From positions 20,928,922-20,992,921 of the forward strand of contig NC_092678.1 in the NCBI RefSeq assembly GCF_964355755.1: a DNA stretch of 64,000 nucleotides, read 5' to 3'. The notes under the pieces were generated by a model, which made no database searches, was not told the origin of the DNA, and was given only the letters and a program-made list of their open reading frames with translations. The position numbers and the translations under genes are program-made. This DNA is from Antedon mediterranea. Lineage: Eukaryota; Echinodermata; Crinoidea; Comatulida; Antedonidae. Of the stretch, positions 48,901 through 60,194 are shown piece by piece. Each line of letters starts with the position of its first letter. The first letter of the stretch is position 1.

Positions 48901-51900
48901 AATAATTGTACTCCAAATACATAAGAATTGCCTAGGATTAGATACATTAGGGAGAATGGAATTTTTGATTATTTTGAAGACAGGTATCGGTTTTTATATA
49001 CAAGAAATAACGTAGCATAATAAAATCTGACAATCATCTCATAAATTAATATAAAATCATTGCAAAGTATAGGTTAAAGCTGGTAACACGTATATCAGGG
49101 TATACCATTAGGCATTTCAGTGGAACAAGTTCCTGGAATGTTCTTATACTGGTCTAATGGCTACGGGGGTACGGTAGAGGGTTTTTCACACTTGTTCCGG
49201 CACGGTTCCGGTCCGGCGAATAGAACTTGAATATTTCGTTTTCACAACGCTCGTAAAAACATTTACGTTCGATTGGATTTGCCGGCGCCGGACCGTAACC
49301 GTGCCGGAACAGGTGTGAAAGACCCTTTATACCAGCTTTAATAAAAGAGTGGCTCAAGTCGTTTAAAGTCTGTTATTTTATTCGGCAGCTTATATGATTG
49401 GTTCAAGACATGTCAGTGGCGCATTCCTACCGTATGTGGATTAATAACCAACATCTTTGATTATCTTCAACCGATTGCAAACTTTGCAGTGTATTCACAT
49501 GTCCAGATGAACATGATTGAATCAATTAGGTGTGTTTTTATAAATGCTTAATATACAAGATTGATATATTATTATTATTATTGAGTTTTGTATGTCGCTC
49601 CAGGTGTGTGCAAACTCTGGAGTTTTGCTAAGAGATGTGAAAGGAGAATTGGAGAAGCGGGTATTTTAGAGTTTGCATTAATACTATTTTATAACATTGT
49701 TCGGGAATATATACCGTATATTTCGGTGTATAAGTCGCACTTTTGACACGCAAATTTGACCTCTAAATTAAGGGTGCGTCTTATACACCGAACATAAATG
49801 CCTCACCACACAGATTGTACATAGGCCTAGGCTATCGTCACCTCGTTTGCTAGGCCTGAGTAGGCTAGGCCTAGCTACAGTAACTAACTAACGTAACGGC
49901 AACCTGCTTCTGCCTAGGCCTAGTTTTCAAGTCATTTTAGCATGATGTTATACTAAATATGATGAAAAGATTTGTTCATTATGGCGCTCCGATAAAATTT
50001 CATTTGTAAACGTTTACGTCGTACGATTGGAATAGTATTTATTTATACAGTAGTTATACGCACGATCGCCGTACCCCAAGCGCAAGCCCTTCTTTTGGTG
50101 GCACATGGTGTACGGTATTCGACTAGTATATTCTCCAGGTGATTATAGCATGGACCTAGCGTACACACTTCTCGGATACATAGATACTAATCGAATACGA
50201 TTGTCCATGAAAACGTTCGCCCTCTCGAAATGATCGAGCGAGGCTAGCCCACACACGTGCGTGTTACACACACGGTCATGCACTCGATGTTGCGGCGAAA
50301 CTCATGAATAACAAGTTAGAAAGAACTTGTTGAGGCTGGGCGCGGTCGAGCCTAGGTAAGAAAAAACCTAAATAAAGGACGCCGTTGTAGATATAACAAA
50401 ATATATTATTACAATAATATTGATTACAATTTAAAAAAACATTGTTTTGATGAAATATAAGGTGCGTCTTATACATCGACGATATAAAAAATACCGATAT
50501 TTTACTCTCAGTTGGGGGTGCGTCTTATACACAGGTGCGACTTATACACCGAAATATACGGTAGGTACATATATTATCACATAAAGTCAAGAAGTTATTG
50601 CAATAATTCCTCCAAATTGATTTGCATGTGCATGTATGATGTATTCAATGGGACCTTCAATACTGAATTACAGCAAAATTATTTTATTATAGGCGATGTA
50701 CCGACAATGGAGGGAGCTTAGCAGACGATGAAGACGCAAATACTCTGACGTTTACAGATGTTCAAACCATTCTTATGAAACAAGCTAATTGGCTGAAAAA
50801 ATTCCAGTGTATAATACAAGTAATTATTCAATCGTTAACCATTATTGTGTGCGGTTTTTAGATGTAGTTTGAAACCTTCCCAGTAATAAAACAGCAATCA
50901 TTTTGAATCTACCTAATCATTTTTTAAAATATAGTTTAACAGAATAAATTCCAGTTATATATCCAATTACTTCCAATTCACAACCCCTTTCGTAATGGTT
51001 TTCAGATGTACTTTAACAATTCATGTTATTTTTCATTACTCCCGCGAACTAAATTTGTCATGAAAGTCCATGTATGACTGTGTAAAAACAAATAGTGAAG
51101 TGGGGCAGCCTAGACTCCATTTTGGTATATTGGATCCAAGATGGAGGATAATATTGAAACTTTGTATAAACATGATTGTTTTGTCGTTTTAAAAATATTT
51201 ATTTTTATTAAACGATATCATTATTTTTGGGAAAGGGTGAATAAACTTAATTAAAATTACACAATGGCCTATGCTAAATTTGATTTGATTTATCTTTATT
51301 GTTTATATATACTATACCTCTCTCTAAAGGTTCTGCAATATTGGTGAGTTTTTTATTAAATATTTTATCTATGGTTTTTGTATTGTGCATTTATATTTGA
51401 ATTGTATATTTTATTTAAGGGCATTCAAAGCGCTCTGACAGCTAAGATGACTAAAGAAGAATCGGTCATTGACGAATTCAAACAGTGCTGTAACAAACTG
51501 AAGGAAATGGTTGATAATTGCAATGATCATGAAAATCGAATAATTAACAAGATGGAAGATCACATTACATCTTTAGTACCTAAGCTCCAGTTTACAGCAG
51601 AAGAAGAGGAAGAAAAAAAAGCCCAGGTACAGTATTTTATTAACCCCTTCTTTATTTAGATTTATTACAGGGCAACCCGCCTGGACAAAAAATGTGGCAG
51701 CATGGTTACAGTTTTTAAATCTAATATATGGATAGAAACATTTAATTGGTTTTTTTTTCTTAATTTAAAAAAAAAAAGATTTCTAACGAAAAAATCACCA
51801 AAAAAATAGTTAGAAGATATTTTTTATTTTTTTTTAAATTAATTTACTTTATTTTTCAACTTTATCCACTGATATAATCTTTATTTTTTGTTTTTTTTTA

Positions 51901-54900
51901 ATTTTTTATATATATTTATATAAATTATTAACTTGTAAAGGCAATCCTGCTACAAGATTTTCATCTTCTTGGGATTCTGCCTTCGTCCATTACTTCTTTT
52001 TTTTAAAATGTCAGTCTGTCATTACTGTTTTTTGTATTGATGAATTGGTGTCTTTTGAATTGAATTGAATGGGGGACAATGTAATTAACAAAAATATTAA
52101 ATTTACAGAAATTGATGGTTTATGGAGAGTGTTGGGTTCAAAAGAAGGGGGACGTTACTGTTCTTGAGAGCACAAAGAGAGGAAAAAAGCGATTAATAGA
52201 AAAAAGGAAATGCACAATTATTGCCTTCGTCAACACATTCCTAATTGTACAACCTAACATGTAAGGTTTTTGTTTATGTATATGTAGAGTCAGGAGGTTT
52301 TATTAGTTTTGATTGTAGTTTTCATCTAGTATTTGTTACTCGTGTATTTAAAATGCCAATTACTTAATTAGCTGTTTTCTTACAGAGATGTGTTCGAAGT
52401 AGACGATTGTATCCACAAGAAAGATATACAAGTTGAACGTGGAGGCTATGAAAACGTCGACAAGAATTTTGGAATGGAGGAAATCAAGAATGAAACGGGA
52501 GAGAGAGTTAAATTGACTAAATTGGATCCCTATTCAAGACATTCAGTCCAGAATTATATTCTTTATTTCGAAGACAGGTATCAAGTTTTATTTTACATAT
52601 ATTTAACATTATTATTACATAACTTAAAAGAAACATAAGATAATACACAGTCGTCGTCCTCCAACCCGCAACTCGTTTAATAATTATTAATTTCTTTACA
52701 CACGTAGAAAAGGATGCATTATAAGATAATTAATTCTAGGCTTACCACCACACCAGGATCCCAGTTTTTTACGATTTTGAAGGTCATTTAAATGGTACCA
52801 GTTAATGTAATTTTGTTTTGTTTGACTGATCACCCTTATATTATGGCCACGGAGAAATTCAAATTTTAATATATCAAAGGGGGTGGTGTATGCACATTCA
52901 ATTTTTTTAGATCTGTCATATTATGATGAAATCAATATTTTTTTGATAATCTTATTATAGAAGCGAAATTTCGGAATGGTTAAAAGTACTGAAGTTTTCG
53001 GAAAGAGAGAGTTTAGCACAGGAAGTGGAGTATAGTAAGCTTTACATTACATGTCAATTACATAGATTTTATTCAATTACCATAAATGATAAATGTTATT
53101 TAAAGTTTGTAAATGCGGCGTAGTGCAGACCGAGCTTCACGCATTATGTGAATGCCCCTTAGACCTTCTGCCACATACGCCAAAATTGTAATAATTATAT
53201 ACATTGTGTGTATAGGCCTACTGTGAAAATTTGTTTTTGAAGTAGGCCTACTTAGAGTTAGTGTAAATAATATCTAAGTTTGTTATTATATTTCTATTGT
53301 CATTCTTGTACTGTACTATGTGTGCCATGTAATAAAGAATAATAATATAGATAAACTATTATTGCCATTAGGGAAAAAACATAGGCCTATCATACAGTAG
53401 GTAATGCAAGTACAAAACAGCCGTTCAGTTACTGATAACGATGTGTGCGTCTCTTTTAATTAATTGGCATTTTTCATTTCATGGTAACATAATAGTTTCT
53501 ATAATTTACAATGTATTCCTCTTAATTCCAGAAATGGCTGCAGTAGGCCTACCACATTGTGTTTTTTTTTTAAAGTTTGTATTGTTAAACACATCATTGA
53601 TTATCATGCATGTGTAACTAAAGTATAAATGTCTAATTTTAATTCTTAGTCACGCCTCTTGGAATAATGAATGAAGCAAAGGAACAACCTACATCTGAAG
53701 ACCAAGTCAGTTCTGGAATGGGTAAAGTATTATAGTTCTTCCTCTAGTAACCTTTGTGTTTGTGTACATGCAGTTTTTATTCTTCATGCTTCAGTGTTTT
53801 ATAGATCAGATAACAGTTCATTGTCCTGTCTTGTTTGTTTGTTCTATATTATATTTACAGTACATTAAAATGTTGCCGATTGTTGCCATTTAACTTAATT
53901 TTAGTTTTTTAATAGAAATATCTTGTTTTATGGTAGAAGACATAAAACATAGAATATCAACAGCATAGCATTTTGGCCATTATTTCTCAAAAAGTCTCTG
54001 AATAAGTAATATAAACGTAAACAGTATAGATCTTAGAAAACGGGTTGCATGGCTTTAAATAACTTTATTTTCTATTTTTTTATCCCTAGAGCAAAATGAT
54101 CATGAAGTAAAGGTCCGTTTGATTTTTTTTTTATTTACTATTTTAAAATATCAAATTGGTTACTATCCTCGTCTAATCGAATAGGATTATTAGAGAATAA
54201 TGGATTATATCAACTATTTATATAATCCAACTATATTTTATCTTCCGTTCGATAGTAAACGCTAAAACACAAGATTATGACTATTCAATTGTATTCATTC
54301 ATTTTTAAAGATATTATTCGATATTGCCGATCTGAACAAGAAGAATATTAAAAGTCTTTCAAAACTCAATGAATTATACATCAATGATGCAGCCTTTAAT
54401 AAAATTCTTGAAGAAGGAGAGAAGCACCACCTCTATCGTAATGTTACTGAAGTCAAAGACATGGTTGAAAGGTATTTATTTTATAAGTGTGTATTATTAG
54501 AACTGTCTAGTTTCCTATATCACGGACTGCTTTTTTTTCATTTAAGACATTATTCTGTAATACATTACATGTATACAATTAATTCAATGCGGTAGTAGAG
54601 AGTAGTAGAATCAAACAAATATTATGCATAATCCGTATTAATTTTAAGAAATTGTGAAATTCAATACAAATTCTAAAACCTCTTTATTCTCTTCTAAGTT
54701 TTGACAGTGTTTTAGAATCTAATCGAAGAGACAGCGTTGTATACTTTACTGAATTAAATAATCGGTTAAAAGAAGGTTCTTTTAGGCCGATTGTTAAATA
54801 TCGCGCCAACATGTGTTTTCAACAGAATATGCTGGAGTTTCAAAGGTATAATGAAAAACGTTTTAGAATGCCATGATTATTTATGTTCCTCATGATATAC

Positions 54901-57900
54901 AGTAGGCCTATCCTATTTGTCATCATTACCTACTATCGATCCCAATGTTTTTCAACTGTATTACCATTGCCAACATTTTCATTCAAATTCCTCGTAATCG
55001 CCATCAACTCACCAAATCATTATTCATAAAATTATCAAAAATTACCGTTGTTATATTTAATCATTAGTCGATTAGAATGATTATGATTATCTCAATAAAG
55101 ATATACATCAAGGGTAATCCACAAACAATTACTCATGGTATATACTGCGTAGTATTTAATGTTTATTTTGCTTTTAACAGAAAACACCGTACGACATTCA
55201 TAGATGTGCTTGAGAAATGTGAACGTACGCAAAGTGGAATATCTTTGATGGACTTAGAGGCACGGCTTATGAAACCATTAGATTGGCTAACATGCCTTCA
55301 TAAAAAATCTAAGGTACGGTAGAAAATTATATGAACAAATTATTAAACATATGGAAATTATTACTATTATATATATATATAAGACGGTTTAACCGAGGAT
55401 ATCAAAAGGCAAACAGTTTATTTTATGTACAAACGAGCGAGGGAGTGGCCGAGCAGTTAAGACAGTGAAACCGTAATTACGTAGCCGCATAAAGAAATGT
55501 ATTTATATTGATTCTGTACCGATCATGTCTGTCATGTTTAAAAGAAATGACATTCATTTTTACTTCGTATTCAGGCTTTGAACAGCAGTGCAACATGTAC
55601 CATGTTTGAGCATGATCAGCTACAAACTGAAACTATTAAGAGGCTAGAACATTTTATCCAAGAAGATCAAGAGATGACGAAAAGTATAGAAAGAAAAAAA
55701 AGCTCACACATGACGTCAGTACTTCTCGATTTACAAATACCCTCACCACGCGATCATCAACTATTACAGGTAAGTCAAAGTAATTTATTTACGAAGAGTT
55801 TACGGTTAGGCCTAGTATGTTTACATAACTTGCGTTTTGTCGAGACTAACTCAAATGAACAAAATATCGTCACGTTACACACATATTTTTCATTGCATGA
55901 TGGAAAAAAAGTAAGCTTATTACTCTACATAGCACTACTTTATCATCGATACCTATACCGTATGAATATGCGCAAGAATAGGCCAACATTACGAGAAAAT
56001 ATGACTCCATTGCACCATAAGAGATATTATGAAACCGATAACTAAGAGATATTATGAAACCGATAACTATGAGATATTATTTTTTTTTTCAAAATTATAG
56101 AAATTATTAAATATAAAGGATGACTGGTTGAACAAGCATGGTTGTTTTACATTATATAGAAAGGGTGATGTGTTGAAGAAGGGTATGAGAAAAAAATATC
56201 CAACTATGAAAGAGAGTATCCATATCTACGCTTCAACCTCAGTAATTATAATGAATTCGTAAGTAACAACAACAATGTTTTTCATTAGGGTGTGTTATAA
56301 AGTTCAATCATTTGTGCATATCCGTGATCCATTTTGAATAAATAAAAATAGGAAGAAGGTGTAGATAATATTATCTTTTGGTAAACGTTATTCTGTTTAT
56401 TGTGGTATTGTATTATTATTATTATCATTTTGAAACAGAAAACAGCTTTGCAAATGCTATGATCGAAATTATGCTGATATTGAAAGTGTGAACACTCGAA
56501 ACCGTAAAGGTTGGATGCACGAAAAGGGGTTTTTGTTTAAGTTGTGGATATATGAGAGAGTAAGCCAGAACGACGATTACCAGCCAGTTGAACATCTTCT
56601 TCGATATACCTCTGAGAGCGACCAAATTGTGTAAGTTTACATTTGTTACTACTATTGTATGGTTCTTTTCTGCAATACAATACTACTACTAATTTACGTA
56701 TTTTTGTAACTTTTGTAATTTTTTCTTTTAGGAAAGATTTCATGAAATGGAAAGTAGCACTTGTCGTCTCTACAGGCGAATCTGGAAAATATGATGACTA
56801 CAGTAAGTGTTCATATTTAAAAAAATGTTTTTATAACACACATCCAACATCAATATACCTAAATGACTTGCAATTAACTTAAAAGATGATAAGCACAATT
56901 CAGTCCTGTACTATAGCATTTTTTAGTAGAGATGCCAGGGGAGTGTGTCCAGCTCTAACCATGGAGAATATATCGTGCGTATGTAGCGTATATATTTTTG
57001 TTGTTTGAACTATGCCGTTTGTGTGTGTGTTGGGGTAAACCTAAAGGTACCGGTACTTCGTGATATGTGATTCTGACGGAACAAATGCTCATTATACTAA
57101 AGACATAAAATAAATTAATAACTAAACATAACCTTGTAAATAATCTCTTTCAAATACCCAATCAAAAATAACCCCAAGGCTTCCAAGTCTATGCCGCCAT
57201 TCAGCCAAAGAACTGGCTTACAGAAAACCATTGACTTAACCATGTCTTCTTAAAATGAGGAAAAGTAAGGTGAGGAAAAGTAAGGTAAGGAAAAAATCGC
57301 CCATTGCACACCATGTTGCAGAATTAGACCTATATTTTTTATAGGGCAAGATTATGTACTTATACCTGGTATTTAGCTCACATTGAATTTAATTCGCGCA
57401 GGCCTTTTAAATTGAAAAATTACTGATATTTGATTGTATTACGATTTTTTTTTTTGCATTGCAATCGTGAATATGAAAACGTATGTGCATATAAACGAAC
57501 GCCCATAAATAAATTAATGAATAAATTCCTCTTAGGTAACAACAGTCTTTACCTTTGCTCTATAGCTCGACCAAGACATATTATATCAAAGCCGTTTACT
57601 ACTGACAGAGACAACGAGCTTGAACTCGAAGTGAACGACTTTGTGGAACTTCTAGAACATCGAGAGGCCATCGGTCAAGGTAATTTTTTGAGCATGAATG
57701 TCTACTGAAAAGTACAGTGTAATATTTAAATAATAAATATATTAAATAATTAAATATTAAATAAAATATTTATAAATATATTCAAAATACAATTTTACAT
57801 TGTTCTGTTTTCGGTTAGTCTGGGTAAAAGGAATTCGTTATGAACGTGATGGAATGTCTGGGTGGTTTCCACGCGACCGTCTAGGACCAGAACGTTCCAG

Positions 57901-58733
57901 TGAATACAGCATTGGTCAGAAAATAAAGCTACGATTTAAAAATGAAAGAGAAAATAAGGGAGATAGAAGGCATAGGTAATAGAAAAGTTTAATGTTTTTA
58001 TCATTAAAATTAAAGAATTAATGATCGCCTGTATCTTTTCCACTTTGAATGAATTTTTATTTTAGTTATGTTTTTTTATAGCCATTTTGAACCTGAAGCA
58101 ACTTCCACAAGATCAAAAAAATCAACTAAAGATAGATTAAAACGCTTCTCACTTCCTTCTTTACCATTTTCTTTCACAAACACCCCTGTCGTTCAGGATA
58201 AAGAGAATACTGTAGCCAAGAAGAATACAAAATCCAAGAAAGATACAGCAGCAGCAGCTAGAAAGGATGGTACAGAAGATGATGAGATAACATATGTCTT
58301 TTCTGAGTCTGAGATTGAGCATATATATGATGAAATATCGGAATCCGACGACGAAGTATATTATGATGACGTTGAAGTTCCGATAGAAGATATGTTTTAT
58401 AACTATGACTACGCACGTGGCCCACAAAGAGTAGTTCCATCAAGTCCCGATTACATGAATCGGGATAAAGAGAATACTGTAGCCAAGAAGAATACAAAAT
58501 CCAAGAAAGATACAGCAGCAGCAGCTAGAAAGGATGGTACAGAAGATGATAAGATAACATATGTCTTTTCTGAGTCTAAGATTGAGCATATATATGATGA
58601 AATATCGGAATCCGACGACGAAGTATATTATGATGACGTTGAAGTTCCGATAGAAGATATGTTTTATAACTATGACTACGCACGTGGCCCACAAAGAGTA
58701 GTTCCATCAAGTCCCGATTACATGAATAATTAA
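45131..58733 (+). CDS. Gene B: TKL kinase, two DH-PH cassettes, SH3, duplicated acidic tail (intact)
   Basis: Twenty-two exons join with consistent phases into 1,424 codons plus stop: 45131-45983, 47940-48197, 48367-48401, 48666-48826, 49389-49529, 50693-50819, 51420-51626, 52109-52260, 52386-52577, 52961-53034, 53650-53721, 54090-54112, 54311-54471, 54699-54845, 55181-55313, 55575-55769, 56101-56258, 56439-56630, 56732-56802, 57566-57679, 57819-57975, 58082-58733. Approximate residues: kinase 20-280, acidic linker 285-380, DH1 383-594, PH1 595-735, DH2 766-977, PH2 978-1117, SH3 1118-1185, tail 1208-1424. No in-frame stop. It probably acts in the cytoplasm or at the membrane, coupling a MAP3K-like kinase to Rho-family GTPase control; that is inference. 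It lacks two small exons found in gene A (19331-19370 and 19776-19816). Confidence 0.85.
45984..47939 (+). other. Gene B intron 1
   Basis: About 2 kb of A+T-rich DNA after the kinase exon. No exon or recognisable transposon seen; short open frames look like chance. Confidence 0.5.
48666..53034 (+). CDS. Gene B first DH-PH cassette
   Basis: Exons of 161, 141, 127, 207, 152, 192 and 74 bases. Landmarks match gene A: HEFLSVGERRHLMINIVEVE, ANFAVYSHVQMNMIESIR, FTDVQTILMKQANWLKKF, then the PH strands and the C-terminal helix EISEWLKVLKFSE. The reading is by pattern; a profile search would settle it. Confidence 0.65.
49713..50562. mobile_element. Inverted-repeat DNA transposon in gene B intron 5
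   Basis: The ends CCGTATATTTCGGTGTATAA and its inverse at 50543-50561 are flanked by TA on both sides. Internal copies of GGGTGCGTCTTATACACCGA sit near each end. I recall similar 'TATAAGTCGCAC' termini in DNA transposons of many animals, but cannot name the superfamily. Length ~850 bases, no transposase. Confidence 0.75.
54311..56802 (+). CDS. Gene B second DH-PH cassette
   Basis: Exons of 161, 147, 133, 195, 158, 192 and 71 bases. DH: HHLYRNVTEVKDMVERSF, FRPIVKYRANMCFQQNMLEF, ARLMKPLDWLTCLHKKSK. PH: DDWLNKHGCFTLYRK, IHIYASTSVIIM, FLFKLWIYERV, closing helix DFMKWKVALV. Sizes and phases match the first cassette exon for exon. Confidence 0.7.
55436..55574 (+). repeat. tRNA-derived SINE fragment in gene B intron 15
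   Basis: GGGAGTGGCCGAGCAGTTAAG resembles a tRNA A-box region and is related to the head at 955-1180. No full tRNA fold is present. Confidence 0.45.
57566..57975 (+). CDS. Gene B SH3 domain (two exons)
   Basis: Exons 57566-57679 and 57819-57975: DNELELEVNDFVELLE, VWVKGI, GMSGWFPRDRL. The first exon is the same length (114) as in gene A and differs little in sequence, so this domain is under constraint. Confidence 0.85.
58082..58733 (+). CDS. Gene B last exon: acidic tyrosine tail made of two 89-residue repeats
   Basis: After a basic start (KSTKDRLKRFSLPSLPF) the exon holds two near-identical 267-base units, at 58197-58463 and 58464-58730. Each runs from DKENTVAKKNTKSKKD through the acidic IYDEISESDDEVYYDDVEV to SSPDYMN. 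Only a few bases differ (two G-to-A changes turn Glu into Lys). Each unit has several Tyr in acidic context. The tail has the same general character as that of gene A but is not easily aligned with it. Confidence 0.88.
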
Positions 58734-60190
58734 AGTACGTGTAGGTGTCGCAAAGAAACTGAAAATATAACAAGAGTTTTGTTAATTGACAATAGTTCGC
58801 TGATATAACATTTAATAATTTATATAGTTACCAGAACTTTTGTTTTTCAATTTCTTAAATTACAGTAGCTTAATATTATAATATCATTGATATAATAGTA
58901 GTATGTGTAAATATTTTATTTTAGAGAAAATATCGGATTTTAAGAGCTAGATGCCGTGCATCTTCAATTTGAAATTCATCATGTGTTACGGAAACAAAGT
59001 TATAATTGGTTGTGCCTCCATGGGATTGATCCATAGAGGTATAAAACTAATTTTATACCTCCATGATTGAACCTTCCTCCTGGGAGACCTCTTTGTCTCA
59101 TCGCTACACCTCCAGCTATATACATAGGCCTACATGTACTCAAAGGCCCGTTTGCACAACAAAGGCTCGTTTTGTTATTCAATAATGACAGATTATAAAT
59201 AAATTACAATCACTGGAAACATTTCAGAGGCCTCTGGTGTCTAGTTTGGCACCCTCCATGGGCCGAATAAGTTGTCGTAAGTAGGTAGATCACACTCTGT
59301 AACATGGCATTCACGTTTGTTTCGTTTCACAGAACGGAAGACGGCGCCGTTTAATATTGTTTTTTTTTTTCAATATGGCGTCACCTCCGTTTCATAAAAC
59401 GGAGGGAACGGTAGTCATACCATCTGATATAGTCCATCCAATTACGAAAGGTTCAATACTGCCAGTCTACCTGTATTAATTGCTTTGGGATATTAGTTCA
59501 ATTCTCTTTTTTTTTAGCTCAAAAACTTTATATAGACGCTTTTATAAAGAAAAATAATAAATTAACATACATAAAACTTTCACTGTTATTTGATTTTGGG
59601 ATATTTGGTATTTAGAATGATTTATACGGTATGGAATAGTTCTGTAGGTTTGTGATACTGTATTTAAACGTAGGGTATGTTTCTAACATTAATTAGGCAA
59701 AGTTTCATGATATCATTTTAAAAATCGTTTTACTTAATGTACATGTTCCTATTTTCTCCAAACTTATAACCAGTACAAGGTAAAGATGTGCTGTATATCC
59801 CATAAAACATGAACAATGAAGATCAATAAAATCAGACTTTGAATAGGCCATTTTGTAGTTAATCACTTCCGTAGAAAGAAACATTTTTTTCACTTATAAA
59901 GTGACAAAATAACTGATTAAAAAACATTCTGGTAGCCCATTTGACTCTTTTTTTTTGGTTTTAAATTACAGCTTTTTCAAGTGGACAACATAGGCCTATC
60001 TATCTATATAAAAATACTACTTGTAAACTAGTGTGATCATTTAGAATAAAATTATGTCTTTTTTTTTGACACATCGAAAACAATATTCAGCAAAAGTTTA
60101 TGGCGATGATTGCCGTCCATACGCGCGCGCCACCAAGCGGGCGGTGGTTGTAAAAAGGAGAGACGACGTGTAACCGGTGAGGGAGCGCGA
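58734..60190. other. Intergenic stretch after gene B
   Basis: 3' flank of gene B (ATTAAA overlaps the stop region at 58729). No gene or clear transposon seen. A small inverted motif with AAACGGAGG lies near 59390. Confidence 0.45.
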
Positions 60191-60194
60191 CGAA

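Noticed and set aside
58161-58773. Minus-strand frames of 65-88 codons, in duplicate
   Set aside because: They are antisense shadows of the duplicated tail exon of gene B.
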